Shown here piece after piece: positions 33,878 through 42,503 of a stretch of 64,000 bases of DNA. The notes beneath the pieces were generated by a model. It did no database searches. It saw only the letters and a program-made list of their open reading frames with translations, and was not told the origin of the DNA. Source of the stretch: JAFGDI01 sp963667715 (GTDB taxonomy: Bacteria > Planctomycetota > Phycisphaerae > Sedimentisphaerales > SM23-30); the NCBI GenBank assembly GCA_963667715.1, contig OY763926.1:310001-374000 (forward strand), read 5' to 3'. The translations under genes were made by a program, and so were the position numbers. Each line of letters opens with the position of its first letter. The first letter of the stretch is position 1.

Positions 33878-34972
33878 ATGACAAAAGCAGAGAATAGAAG
33901 CGTATTAGTCGCAATGAGCGGCGGTGTAGACAGTTCGGTTGCAGCTGGTCTTCTCAAGCAGGAAGGCTATCAGGTAAGCGGTTTGTTTATGCGTCTGGGC
34001 CAGAATCGCGGATCATCAGAGGATCAGCAGCTGGCCGAGGATGATGCCCGCCGGGTAGCTGATGTACTTGATATAGAGCTGATAACCGCCGATTTTCGAG
34101 ATGAGCTTCAAGGAATAATAGAGTATTTTGTAGAAGAGTATCGCTGTGGGCGTACGCCGAACCCATGTATAATGTGCAATCGCCGTTTGAAATTTGGCAA
34201 GGTTGTAGATTATGCGGTAGATAACGGTTTTGGCTACAGTGCTACCGGTCATTATGCTCGTATGATGGAGACTGATATTGGCATGAGGCTGGCGCGAGCG
34301 GTTGACATGAGCAAAGATCAGTCATATTCACTGTTTGGCATGGGCTATGAACGTCAAAGCAGAGTATTATTCCCTACTGGTCATTATAACAAGTCTGAGA
34401 TTCGTAATATCGCCAAGGATATGGGGTTGCTGGTGCATGATAAAGGTGATTCCATGGAAATCTGTTTTGTTCCCGATGATGATTATATAGCTTTACTGGC
34501 AGAGCTGGCTCCTGAGCTAGATAGGCCGGGGAAGGTTATTGATACTTCAGGTAAAGTGGTGGGAGATCATATGGGTGTGCATCGCTTCACTATTGGCCAG
34601 CGTAAGGGTTTGAATATTCCGCTGGGCTATCCGGCATATGTGGTTGATATAGATGCTGAGAGTAATACGGTCGTATTGGGAGATAAGCAGTCAGCGTATA
34701 GTAAGGAGCTGTATGCTGAAGATATGATCTGGCTGGCGAAAGAGCCTCCGCGTGAGCCGTTCAGGGCTTGTGTTCAGGTACGGTACAATAATCGTAACGC
34801 AGCCTCTGGTGAGATAATACCTATCTGGGAAGGCGGGGAGTATAGCGGCAAGATGCAGGTTGTTTTTGATGAGCCGGTTCTGGCAGTAACTCCGGGTCAG
34901 GCTTCGGTGGTATATGATGGCGATTTTGTGATGGGCGGCGGCTGGATCAGCAGCAGTAAAGGGGATAGCTGA
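33878..34972 (+). CDS. mnmA: tRNA-specific 2-thiouridylase MnmA
   Basis: The enzyme thiolates U34 of Lys, Glu and Gln tRNAs. The 364-residue protein has the PP-loop AMSGGVDSSVAAGLL, the first catalytic Cys in PNPCIMCNRRLKF and the second in MEICFVPDDDY, followed by the beta-barrel domain (FTIGQRKGLNIPLG). No Shine-Dalgarno motif exists and the promoter is adjacent, so translation is probably leaderless. It is convergent with the glycerate kinase gene, four bases apart. Confidence 0.97.
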   Translation: MTKAENRSVLVAMSGGVDSSVAAGLLKQEGYQVSGLFMRLGQNRGSSEDQQLAEDDARRVADVLDIELITADFRDELQGIIEYFVEEYRCGRTPNPCIMCNRRLKFGKVVDYAVDNGFGYSATGHYARMMETDIGMRLARAVDMSKDQSYSLFGMGYERQSRVLFPTGHYNKSEIRNIAKDMGLLVHDKGDSMEICFVPDDDYIALLAELAPELDRPGKVIDTSGKVVGDHMGVHRFTIGQRKGLNIPLGYPAYVVDIDAESNTVVLGDKQSAYSKELYAEDMIWLAKEPPREPFRACVQVRYNNRNAASGEIIPIWEGGEYSGKMQVVFDEPVLAVTPGQASVVYDGDFVMGGGWISSSKGDS

Positions 34973-34976
34973 GATA

Positions 34977-36116
34977 TCAAGGTGTTTGAGCTTGTGTGAT
35001 TGTTCTGATGAGCTGTTCTGCTGTTCTGTTGAGGTTGGCGGCAGTGTTTTTGATCGAATCGGCAAGAGAGCATGGGCCGGGACAGATACTGTAGGCGGCG
35101 GTCAGTCCGAGCTTGTAGAGTGGAGTAAGGTCTGAGTTTATACTGCCGCAAAGGACATATACTGGTATCTTAGCGGAGTAGGCTAAAACGCCAGAGATGA
35201 CTTTTCCGTCGATAGTAGTTTTGTCGATAGCTCCTTCGCCGGTGATAATAAGGTCGGCATCTTTTATTCTTTGTTGGAAGTTAGTTTCTTTTAATACGGC
35301 ATCTATCCCAGATGTTATAGTTCCATTTAGAAAAGCAATGATCGCTATGGCAAGTCCGCCAGCTGCTCCGGTGCCAGGTATATCTCTCAGGCTGTGTTGG
35401 CAATTGTTTTCGATAACGGTGACAGCGTTGGTATTTGCCTGTTCGGCAATAAGTATTTGGTTATGGTCAGCACCCTTTTGCGGGCCAAATACATAGGCGG
35501 CACCACTATTGCCGAGTAAGGTGTTATTAACATCGCTAATGGCAGTGAATGAGCATTTGGAGGTATCTATCTTGATATCTGTTGTGCATATGCACTTTAT
35601 GTCTTTGTTTAGAGCGGGAGTAAGTGGTTTGGTTATGAGCTGGTCGTTTTGGTCGAAGAATTTTATGCCGAGAGCCTGGGCGAGTCCGCAGCCGCAATCT
35701 ATTGTGGCAGAGCCGCCCATGCCGATGTAGAAGTTTCGACAACCATTATTCCAGGCGTGGAGTATAAGTTCGCCGACGCCGAATGTGGTGGTGTTTATCG
35801 GGTTGCGTTTTTTGGGTGGTAATAGCTCTAGCCCGGCGGCAGCGGCCATTTCAATGATCGCGGTTTTAGCGGAGTCTTTTTCTGATATTAGATATTGGGC
35901 GTTTACTGGTGATGAGTCTGGGCCGGTTACGGTACATGATATGTATTGGCCGGAATGGGCGATAGCCTGGATGAGTCCTTCGCCGCCGTCGGAGAGGGGT
36001 ATGAGCTCTAGTGTAGCGGTTGGTTCTGCTTTTTGGCATCCAGCGGCGATAGCCCGGCAGATATCAGCGGCACGTAGAGAATCTTTGAAGGAGTCTGGTG
36101 CAATAACTATTTTCAT
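34977..36116 (-). CDS. Glycerate kinase (GarK/GlxK type I)
   Basis: The 379-residue protein starts MKIVIAPDSFKDSLRAADIC, the hallmark of the GlxK/GarK family, and has LSDGGEGLIQAI, YIGMGGSATIDCGCGLAQAL, GPQKGADHNQI and LIITGEGAIDKTTIDGKVIS. It phosphorylates D-glycerate to 2-phosphoglycerate. The family usually has about 380 residues. Its ATG overlaps the murF stop (ATGA), so it is translated with murF although the pathways are unrelated. Confidence 0.95.
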   Translation of the reverse strand: MKIVIAPDSFKDSLRAADICRAIAAGCQKAEPTATLELIPLSDGGEGLIQAIAHSGQYISCTVTGPDSSPVNAQYLISEKDSAKTAIIEMAAAAGLELLPPKKRNPINTTTFGVGELILHAWNNGCRNFYIGMGGSATIDCGCGLAQALGIKFFDQNDQLITKPLTPALNKDIKCICTTDIKIDTSKCSFTAISDVNNTLLGNSGAAYVFGPQKGADHNQILIAEQANTNAVTVIENNCQHSLRDIPGTGAAGGLAIAIIAFLNGTITSGIDAVLKETNFQQRIKDADLIITGEGAIDKTTIDGKVISGVLAYSAKIPVYVLCGSINSDLTPLYKLGLTAAYSICPGPCSLADSIKNTAANLNRTAEQLIRTITQAQTP

Positions 36117-37513
36117 TCTACGATCTCAGGCGAGTTTTTAATGCATTCGACGACTTTTTCCATTTTGGCAGAGCGAGAGCCTTTGGTAAGTACGACATCG
36201 CCAGGAGCGACTATCTCGAGCAGTTTTTGTGCAGCTTCGTCGCTGCTGCTGGCGCTGAATATTTTATCAGAATCCAGTCCGTTATCGCTTGCTGCCTGAG
36301 CGGTGTGTCGGCTTAGTTCGCCGGCAGTGATGAGTATGTTAGTTTTGCTTTGTGCGATATTTGTTCCGAGAGATTGATGCATCTGGATCGATTGTTCGCC
36401 GAGCTCGCCCATATCTCCGCAACAGAAAATCTTTCTTCTTCCGGGATAATGGTTGAGTACAGAGAGGGCGGCGTTCATGCTGGCAGGGTTGGCATTGTAG
36501 CTATCGTCTATTATAGTGACGCCATTGATGAGTTTGATATTTAGTCTGCCGTCGACGGCGTTAAAATCGGCGATGGCGTCGGCGAACTCCTGGGTAGTGA
36601 TATCCATTCTACGGCATACCGCCAAAGCGGCCAGAGCGTTTGATACATTATGCTGGCCGGGAATGGCAAGTCTAATACGGCATCTGTCATTGGTAGAAAA
36701 GCTAATCCCGCCTTTTTCGTCGGGTTGTAGATCTGAGGCTGAAATATTGAATTCCGGATCAAAGCCAAAAGTTATGAGCTTATGCAGGTCGGTATTTATC
36801 TTTGCTATAGCGTCTTTGTGTATGCCGTTGCAGATGATAATACCTTTGTCTTTTAGTCCGGAGGTGATCGCGGTTTTTTCAGAGCAAACGCCAGCAATAT
36901 CTTTTAGTCCTTCGAGATGTGAAGGTCCGATAGTTGTAATTACGGCAATATTAGGCTGTACGATAGTGGAAAGGTAGTGTATTTCGCCGGGAGAGTTGGT
37001 GCCAAGCTCGATTACGGCAAAATCATGATCGTGTTCGATATCTAGAATACTAAGCGGAGCGCCAATCGCATTATTGAAGTTTTTAGGAGATTGTGAACCT
37101 TTGTGTTTGCGGGCGAGAACATGATATATCATTTCTCTGGTGGTGGTTTTGCCGTTGGAGCCGGTGACAGCGATGATGTTAACGGCACTGATCATTTTCG
37201 ATCGGTAGTACCTTGCAAGTCTGCCGAGAGATTCGACCGAGTCGTTGACTTTGAAAATGTTAACAGGTCTATCTTTTACCGCAATTGAGAAGTCTATATC
37301 CTGATCGATAACGATCCCGGCGGCACCATTAGCTACAGCCTGTTCGATATATTTGTGACCATCGTTATTATGTCCTTTAATCGCAATAAAGAGCTTATCA
37401 TTGAGATCGCCACGTGAGTCTATAGCGATACCGTGGAAAACGCACTTATTAAGTTGGGTTTTCATAACCGCATTGAGAGCGGTTTTAAGTTCGTCGGCCA
37501 TTAGAGGTCTCAT
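36113..37513 (-). CDS. murF: UDP-N-acetylmuramoyl-tripeptide--D-alanyl-D-alanine ligase
   Basis: Adds D-Ala-D-Ala to the cell-wall precursor in the cytosol, showing that this organism makes peptidoglycan. The 466-residue Mur ligase has the N-terminal substrate domain (FHGIAIDSRGDLNDKLFIAI), ATP loop AVTGSNGKTTTREM, SPKNFNNAIGAPLSIL and VIDDSYNANPASM. AAAGGAG lies eight bases before ATG 37513 and overlaps the stop region of the upstream glycosylase gene, so translation is likely coupled. There is no other mur gene nearby. Confidence 0.97.
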   Translation of the reverse strand: MRPLMADELKTALNAVMKTQLNKCVFHGIAIDSRGDLNDKLFIAIKGHNNDGHKYIEQAVANGAAGIVIDQDIDFSIAVKDRPVNIFKVNDSVESLGRLARYYRSKMISAVNIIAVTGSNGKTTTREMIYHVLARKHKGSQSPKNFNNAIGAPLSILDIEHDHDFAVIELGTNSPGEIHYLSTIVQPNIAVITTIGPSHLEGLKDIAGVCSEKTAITSGLKDKGIIICNGIHKDAIAKINTDLHKLITFGFDPEFNISASDLQPDEKGGISFSTNDRCRIRLAIPGQHNVSNALAALAVCRRMDITTQEFADAIADFNAVDGRLNIKLINGVTIIDDSYNANPASMNAALSVLNHYPGRRKIFCCGDMGELGEQSIQMHQSLGTNIAQSKTNILITAGELSRHTAQAASDNGLDSDKIFSASSSDEAAQKLLEIVAPGDVVLTKGSRSAKMEKVVECIKNSPEIVE

Positions 37514-37525
37514 GTGAATACTCCT

Positions 37526-38191
37526 TTAGAATGATTCTTCTTCCAGCTGATGAGGCAGGTTCTGCAATGGGCAGCCCTGACATTTTGCTTTAGGTTTACA
37601 GTGATTTTTCCCAATTTGTACGATGAGAGCGTGGAACTCGTTGAAAAGTTGTAAGTTATTGTCGATACTAGACATGAAATAGCTTCTGAGTTCGTCATAG
37701 TCAGCTTCGGGCTCGATCATCATATGTCTGGTTAGGATACGATAAGTATAAGTATCCACTACGAAAGTAGGCATATCGAGAGCGTAAAGCAAAATGGAGT
37801 CTGCGGTTTCTCTGCCAATCCCTTTAACTTCTAGCAATTGTTCTCTTATGGAATAAAGGGGCAGATCTTTGAGGCTATCGAGGTCACCGTCGCACATCTG
37901 GGCGAGCCAAATGCAGAGATTTTTCAGTCTTTTAGTTTTAACATTGAAATAGCCGGCGGGCCTGATAAGTTCAGCAATAGTCTCGTTTTCCGCATTTATA
38001 AACGCGTCAAGTGAGAGCATATTGGCATTTTTGAGGTTGTTTATAGCTTTTTCAACATTGGTCCAGTTGGTGTTCTGGGTGAGTACGGCTCCAACCATGA
38101 TTTCAAAAGTGGAATTTCCTGGCCACCAGTGCTGGGGGCCGTAATGATTGTAAAGTGTTTCGTATATTGATTTTAGGTTGTTTGTTGTCAT
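37526..38191 (-). CDS. HhH-GPD DNA glycosylase, MagIII-like
   Basis: The 221-residue protein has the endonuclease III fold (FEIMVGAVLTQNTNWTNVEK; hairpin LLEVKGIGRETADSILLY; catalytic Asp in TFVVDTYTYRIL, D146). The lyase Lys of endonuclease III is replaced by Glu (E128), as in MagIII 3-methyladenine glycosylase, so a monofunctional base-removing enzyme is likely. Of the four Fe-S cysteines only three remain (C198, C204, C207). It leads an operon with murF and glycerate kinase. No ribosome site is seen before the ATG. Confidence 0.88.
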   Translation of the reverse strand: MTTNNLKSIYETLYNHYGPQHWWPGNSTFEIMVGAVLTQNTNWTNVEKAINNLKNANMLSLDAFINAENETIAELIRPAGYFNVKTKRLKNLCIWLAQMCDGDLDSLKDLPLYSIREQLLEVKGIGRETADSILLYALDMPTFVVDTYTYRILTRHMMIEPEADYDELRSYFMSSIDNNLQLFNEFHALIVQIGKNHCKPKAKCQGCPLQNLPHQLEEESF

Positions 38192-38450
38192 TGTTGATTT
38201 TTTTTGACTTGTGTAGATATAATCATTAGTTTATACAATAAAAAATAATACAGCTAACGGCTTTTTTTAGCAATGTTTAATGCGTAAAATCGTTAGAATC
38301 CTGCTGATGATAAAAGGCGAGGATAAAAAGTGAATAAATTGAGTTTTAGTAGTGAAAAATGTCATTTTTTGCTCACAAAAAAGAGCGAAAAAACCGACAA
38401 GTAGAAAAACTAGTTTAGCGAATTAGAAAGAAAGCGAAAAGTGAGGACTT
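38192..38450. other. Divergent spacer, nothing recognised
   Basis: AT-rich stretch between the glycosylase gene and the acidic-protein gene. Only the ribosome site GAGGA (38441-38446 region) of the downstream gene is apparent. Confidence 0.3.
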
Positions 38451-38873
38451 ATGAAAATGGCTGATGATATGGCTATTTTAATCGTTGTTGACAGCATGGA
38501 GAAGGCTGAGCGTTATATGACCCTGATGGAGGATCATGATATATCAGTCGAGAGCAGCGACGAGGAAGGCGGCAAAAAGGGCAGTGTAGCGGTCCTTGTG
38601 CCTGAAGATATGCTAGAGGAGGCGAAATATATCCTTCGCCAGGCGGATAGTTTTGCAGATGATGCAGAGAATGAATTTGATTCATTTGACGATGATGGAA
38701 TGGAAGATGAAGAAGATGATTACTCGGATTTTAGTCCGTTAGATGATGACGAGGACGATTACGGGTATGATGATGAAGATGAAGACGATATTTATGGTGG
38801 CGATGACGAAGAAGATGACGGCTATGGCGGTTACGGCGGCTATGGCAACGAGGAAGATGATGACTATTATTGA
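38451..38873 (+). CDS. DUF2007-like domain with extreme acidic tail
   Basis: Residues about 7-66 (AILIVVDSMEKAERYMTLME, GSVAVLVPEDMLEEAKYIL) resemble the small DUF2007-type ferredoxin-like domain. From about residue 70 to the end the protein is almost only Asp, Glu, Gly and Tyr (EDDDYY at the terminus). Such tails can mimic nucleic acid, bind basic proteins or metal ions. GAGGACTT precedes the ATG. It is followed 85 bp later by a strongly Arg-rich protein, so an acidic-basic partnership is possible but unproven. Confidence 0.75.
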   Translation: MKMADDMAILIVVDSMEKAERYMTLMEDHDISVESSDEEGGKKGSVAVLVPEDMLEEAKYILRQADSFADDAENEFDSFDDDGMEDEEDDYSDFSPLDDDEDDYGYDDEDEDDIYGGDDEEDDGYGGYGGYGNEEDDDYY

Positions 38874-38958
38874 GCCCGGGCAGGAGTCTGGAGCTTGCAG
38901 AAATAACCTATGAAATAACAGAGAGATTGAGTGTTGTAAACGGAGGCAGGAGAATCGA

Positions 38959-39351
38959 ATGGCAGAACAGAATGTAATAGAAGCAGTAGAAGAAGAAAAG
39001 CTTGAGGCTGGCCAGGTTGCTCGTAAGAGTAAGGATCGTCGCAAGGATGATCGTCGCAGCGGGATGGACCGTCGTTGTGCAGCTGTCAAGAGCTATAGCG
39101 GTCCGGAAAGGCGAGGCAGTGAGGAAGAGCGTCGACATGATATGGAAAGACGCCGCGGTCCAGGTCGTCGTCGTGCAGACGAGAGACGCAGTGCAGAAGA
39201 GGGTGAAATGACAGATGAGCAGTTTACCTTTATCAAAGCGATCGAAGAATATAAGCGGGTAAATAAGCGTCCATTCCCAAGTTATACCGAAATACTGGAA
39301 GTGGCAATAGCTTTGGGTTATCGTAAGGTAGCTGATCCGCAGACAATATAA
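38959..39351 (+). CDS. Small Arg-rich protein with repeated DRR/ERR motifs
   Basis: The 130-residue protein has an acidic start, then residues about 22-80 with repeated Arg clusters (KDRRKDDRRSGMDRR, GPERRGSEEERRHDMERRR, GRRRADERR). The C-terminal 45 residues (TFIKAIEEYKRVNKRPFPSY then TEILEVAIALGYRKV) look like a winged-helix start of the LexA or phage-regulator type. DNA or RNA binding is plausible. AGGCAGGAGAATCGA serves as ribosome site. It likely forms a transcript with the acidic protein. The function is unknown. Confidence 0.75.
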   Translation: MAEQNVIEAVEEEKLEAGQVARKSKDRRKDDRRSGMDRRCAAVKSYSGPERRGSEEERRHDMERRRGPGRRRADERRSAEEGEMTDEQFTFIKAIEEYKRVNKRPFPSYTEILEVAIALGYRKVADPQTI

Positions 39352-39353
39352 TC

Positions 39354-39453
39354 ATCAAACTGGCCGATGGCCATTTTGATAGTAGTTAGAAGTTAGAATT
39401 TAGTAGTTAGCTACTTCTAGCTTTTAACTTTGGTAAGTAGGTCAGTATGACCT
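39354..39453 (+). repeat. Hairpin-heptad repeat, copy E, with compensatory stem changes
   Basis: ATCAAACTGGCC, loop GATG and GGCCATTTTGAT (39354-39380) replace the CTCAAACTGACC/GGTCAGTTTGAG arms of other copies. The outer C-G pair became A-T and an inner A-T became G-C, both kept paired. The heptad tail (AGTTAG, AGTTAG, ATTTAG, AGTTAG) follows. It lies two bases after the stop. Confidence 0.75.
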
Positions 39454-39567
39454 GATTTATCTTATTTATAGGGGGAGAGTTGATTCTTGCGGTTTGGGGA
39501 TTGCGGGAGTCGGCTTTTGGTGGATTTTTTTGGCAATTGCAGCAACAGTACCGCGATGGGGGGTAAA

Positions 39568-40443
39568 ATGTTTAGCAGAGAGCCACATAAAGCCGGTCTT
39601 CGGCTTAGTCATACATCCGCATTGGTAATGCACTGGGGTAAGAGTGTTTACCGTGATATCTATGCCCAGGAATATGTAAACAGGCTTGACCTGAGTGAAG
39701 GTCAGGAACTGGTCGAGTCATGTAATGTTATCTGTCCCTGGTATTCTGAGATTATAATCAATCGCAAGTTTTATATACGTAAGCTGCTGGAGCAGTATTA
39801 TAAGCGTATCGAAGGTCGTTTTCAGATGATAATACTGGCGGCAGGTGCAGATCCGCTGTCGCTGGAGGCATTGCACCGTTTTGGCGATAAGCTGGATAGA
39901 GTGATAGAGGTCGATATAATGGACCAAAGTGCCAAGGAGTACATAATGGGTGATGTAGCTTCTGACCTGGTTCGCAATATAAGTTTTGTACAAGGTGATG
40001 TACGGGATAAGGATCTATTGAAGCGAATGGAGAGTTTTGCCGGCTATGATCCAGGTAAGCCTTCGTTTATTGTAGCTGAGGGTATAAGCTATTTTCTGAC
40101 GAAAGTTGAGTTGGAGCGTCTGTTCTTTGAGTTTAGCAGTATAGAACGTCATAATATGATGGTTATGGATTATCTACTATCAGATGATCATGTCGGAAAG
40201 GACTATGTTGGCATTCCAAGGCAGATAGTTGAGACGGTAATGGCTTATATAACCGATTCGGATGATACGGGCGAATATATTTCCTATGGTGCAGATGAAG
40301 TATCTCGTATCTATGAGTCATGTAAATGTTATACGAGCTGTTTCTATCCGCAGAGTATAATGGAGCATTGCCGAAAAGGGATATATGCCTATTTTCACCC
40401 GGATAATGATGGCTGGGTGGCACTGTCGTCAGGTAATATTTAA
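39568..40443 (+). CDS. LCMT/PPM-type S-adenosylmethionine methyltransferase
   Basis: From ATG 39568 the protein has 291 residues (TTG 39487 would add 27; GGGGGG at 39558 supports the ATG). It resembles leucine carboxyl methyltransferase-like proteins: SHTSALVMHWGKSVYRDIYA at the start, FQMIILAAGADPLSLEAL as the SAM-binding motif I, VIEVDIMDQSAKE as the acidic loop, and PSFIVAEGISYFLTKVELER. Bacterial members often methylate small carboxyl substrates in secondary metabolism. No biosynthetic cluster surrounds it. The substrate is unknown. Confidence 0.85.
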   Translation: MFSREPHKAGLRLSHTSALVMHWGKSVYRDIYAQEYVNRLDLSEGQELVESCNVICPWYSEIIINRKFYIRKLLEQYYKRIEGRFQMIILAAGADPLSLEALHRFGDKLDRVIEVDIMDQSAKEYIMGDVASDLVRNISFVQGDVRDKDLLKRMESFAGYDPGKPSFIVAEGISYFLTKVELERLFFEFSSIERHNMMVMDYLLSDDHVGKDYVGIPRQIVETVMAYITDSDDTGEYISYGADEVSRIYESCKCYTSCFYPQSIMEHCRKGIYAYFHPDNDGWVALSSGNI

Positions 40444-40450
40444 TTATACA

Positions 40451-40493
40451 GGAAGTAAGGTTGTAAGGGGTGGATTGGCCGCTTTGCGGCCAG
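40451..40493. repeat. GGAAGTAAGGTTG repeat, copy 3
   Basis: GGAAGTAAGGTTGTAAGG (40451-40468) precedes a perfect TGGCCG/CGGCCA hairpin (40476-40492). Copy 1 at 8651-8698 has the same order, with one stem C changed to T so that a G-U pair is kept in RNA. It starts eight bases after the methyltransferase stop. Confidence 0.55.
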
Positions 40494-40550
40494 GTTAGTT
40501 TAAATAGTATATTAACTTCTTCTTTTACTTGTAGCATAGTCGGTATTTTT

Positions 40551-42368
40551 TCAGGATTGGTTTAGTTCCTGCTGGTAGCGTCTGATCATGTCAGACCTTG
40601 TTACCATGCCGATGTATTTGCCGTTTTCGGTTACAGGGAGCGAATTAACGGCATGTGCTGCGAATAGGTCGAGTATTTTATCGAGTGTTTCATCAGGGGT
40701 AATTAGAGGGATACTTTCGCGGGTAAGTTCGCCAGCGACAAGTAGTGGTACGGCTTCAGGTTGGAGGAGTGCATCTCTGAGGTCGTTTTCATTCAGGGTG
40801 CCTATGTATTTTTCCTCATGGATGACAACGAAGTCGGCGTGTTCATGGCCGATAGCCATATTGATAACGTCGAGCAGTGGGGTGTCATAGTCTACGATAA
40901 GGATATCTTTGTGCATAACCTGACTGACGGAGATGTTTCTGAGTATAGCTTTGTCAGAAATTGATTGGTAGTCAACGCCACGTCTGGTGAGTTTGAGTGT
41001 GTATATTGACTCTTTATAGAGTAGTTGGGCGAGTATGAGAGCTCCGGTAACCGCGAGCATAAGCGGGAGCATGACCTGGTAGTCTCTGGTCATTTCAAAG
41101 ACGATCATAATAGCGGCCATAGGAGCGTGGGTTGTGGCGGCAACGACAGCAGCCATGCCGACGAGTGCGTAATTGGCGGGGTTGACTTCGCTGAGTATTC
41201 CGGTGTTTTGGAGGATAATACCGAAGAAATAGCCGCAAACAGCACCTAGGAAAAGAGATGGTGCAAAAACACCACCACTACCACCAGAGCCCAGTGTGCA
41301 GCAAGTAGCTAATGATTTCATTATCATAAGTGCCAGCAGGCTGACCAGAGTTAGGTTTATAACATTATCTGAGCTTGTTATGGATTGGATACATAAGCCA
41401 ATAACAGGATAGCTATTGCCGAAGATGGTTGGCTCGTTAATGCTATTGTCGCCGAGGCAATTGGTCATTATTATGCCAAGTACACCGAGCAGTACAGCAC
41501 CAAGGACGGGTTTGAGTATATAGTGGATCTTTATCTTTTTCTCGAACAGATCTTCGGTAGCGTAGAGCATCTTGGTGAAGCCAACGGCCGGGAAAGCACA
41601 GATCAGTCCGAGTAAAATGTAGAAGATGGTCTCAGGCCAGGTGAAGGAAAAGCTGGAGTTTAAGATAGGGAAGATTGCGGCATTTTTGCCAAGTACAGTA
41701 CTAACGGTAACCGAACTCATAACTGAGGCGATAAGAACAGGAGAGAAAGTTTTGAATTTCAGGTCTCTAAGGAAAATTTCGAGGGCAAAGAGCACGCCGG
41801 CAATAGGAGCGTGGAAGATGGCGGAGATACCAGCAGCGGCACCACAGCCGACGACAATAGTCATATAGTTTTTTCTGAGTTTTAGTTTTTGCCCAATACT
41901 AGAGCCAAGAGCGGCGCCGATCTGTATAATAGGTCCTTCGGTACCGGCAGATCCACCAGAGCCAATGGTAAGAGCGGAGGAAATAGCTTTTGCGATAGCG
42001 ACACGTCCTCTGATGATACTGTTTTTTCTGGCGATAGCGTCCATAACTTCCGGCACGCCGTGACCTCGAGCTTCTCTGGCGAAGAAATAGGTAATCGTAC
42101 CAACGCAAAGAGCACCGATAGCAGGGAGTATGATAAGGTAGAACCATTTGCCAGCGTAAATACCTGTAGACTCGCCACTTCCATAGCAGAAGTTGTGAGC
42201 AACCTCGATAAGCCAGGTAAAAGCAATGGAACCAAGTCCGGTTAGTACGCCGACGGTCATAGCAATAATGATAAGCATGGAATCTTCGTGGAATCCTAGC
42301 TTACGAATTAATCCCTGTATTTTATGTTTCAACATCGGGCTGGCCGGGTGTGTGTTTGTAGTAGTCAT
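40551..42368 (-). CDS. ClC-type chloride channel/transporter with CBS pair
   Basis: The 605-residue protein has about ten or more membrane helices (25-450). The anion-site motifs are GSGGSAGTEGPIIQIGA (a variant of GSGIP with GREGP changed to GTEGP) and LGSGGSGGVFAPSLFLG. The C-terminal 125 residues are two CBS domains (ISVQVMHKDILIVDYDTP; LITPDETLDKILDLFAAHAV), which usually bind adenine nucleotides. The gating Glu of the GxEGP loop is present. It sits divergent to ahbC. A second CBS protein in the window (58725) regulates another transporter. Confidence 0.93.
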   Translation of the reverse strand: MTTTNTHPASPMLKHKIQGLIRKLGFHEDSMLIIIAMTVGVLTGLGSIAFTWLIEVAHNFCYGSGESTGIYAGKWFYLIILPAIGALCVGTITYFFAREARGHGVPEVMDAIARKNSIIRGRVAIAKAISSALTIGSGGSAGTEGPIIQIGAALGSSIGQKLKLRKNYMTIVVGCGAAAGISAIFHAPIAGVLFALEIFLRDLKFKTFSPVLIASVMSSVTVSTVLGKNAAIFPILNSSFSFTWPETIFYILLGLICAFPAVGFTKMLYATEDLFEKKIKIHYILKPVLGAVLLGVLGIIMTNCLGDNSINEPTIFGNSYPVIGLCIQSITSSDNVINLTLVSLLALMIMKSLATCCTLGSGGSGGVFAPSLFLGAVCGYFFGIILQNTGILSEVNPANYALVGMAAVVAATTHAPMAAIMIVFEMTRDYQVMLPLMLAVTGALILAQLLYKESIYTLKLTRRGVDYQSISDKAILRNISVSQVMHKDILIVDYDTPLLDVINMAIGHEHADFVVIHEEKYIGTLNENDLRDALLQPEAVPLLVAGELTRESIPLITPDETLDKILDLFAAHAVNSLPVTENGKYIGMVTRSDMIRRYQQELNQS

Positions 42369-42503
42369 TTCTGTCTCTAAGTACTGTATTTTGTTGTTAA
42401 TGAACGCAAAGTGTTCTATAATACAAAAGTCACGGGGTATGTGTCAATGATGATAACATTTTTTTAATTTGAATATACATAAGTTTAGGTAAAGATAGTT
42501 AAA

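Noticed and set aside
6453..39453. Recurrent short repeats as a CRISPR array
   Set aside because: The copies are kilobases apart, not spaced by unique 30-40-bp spacers, and no cas gene is present.
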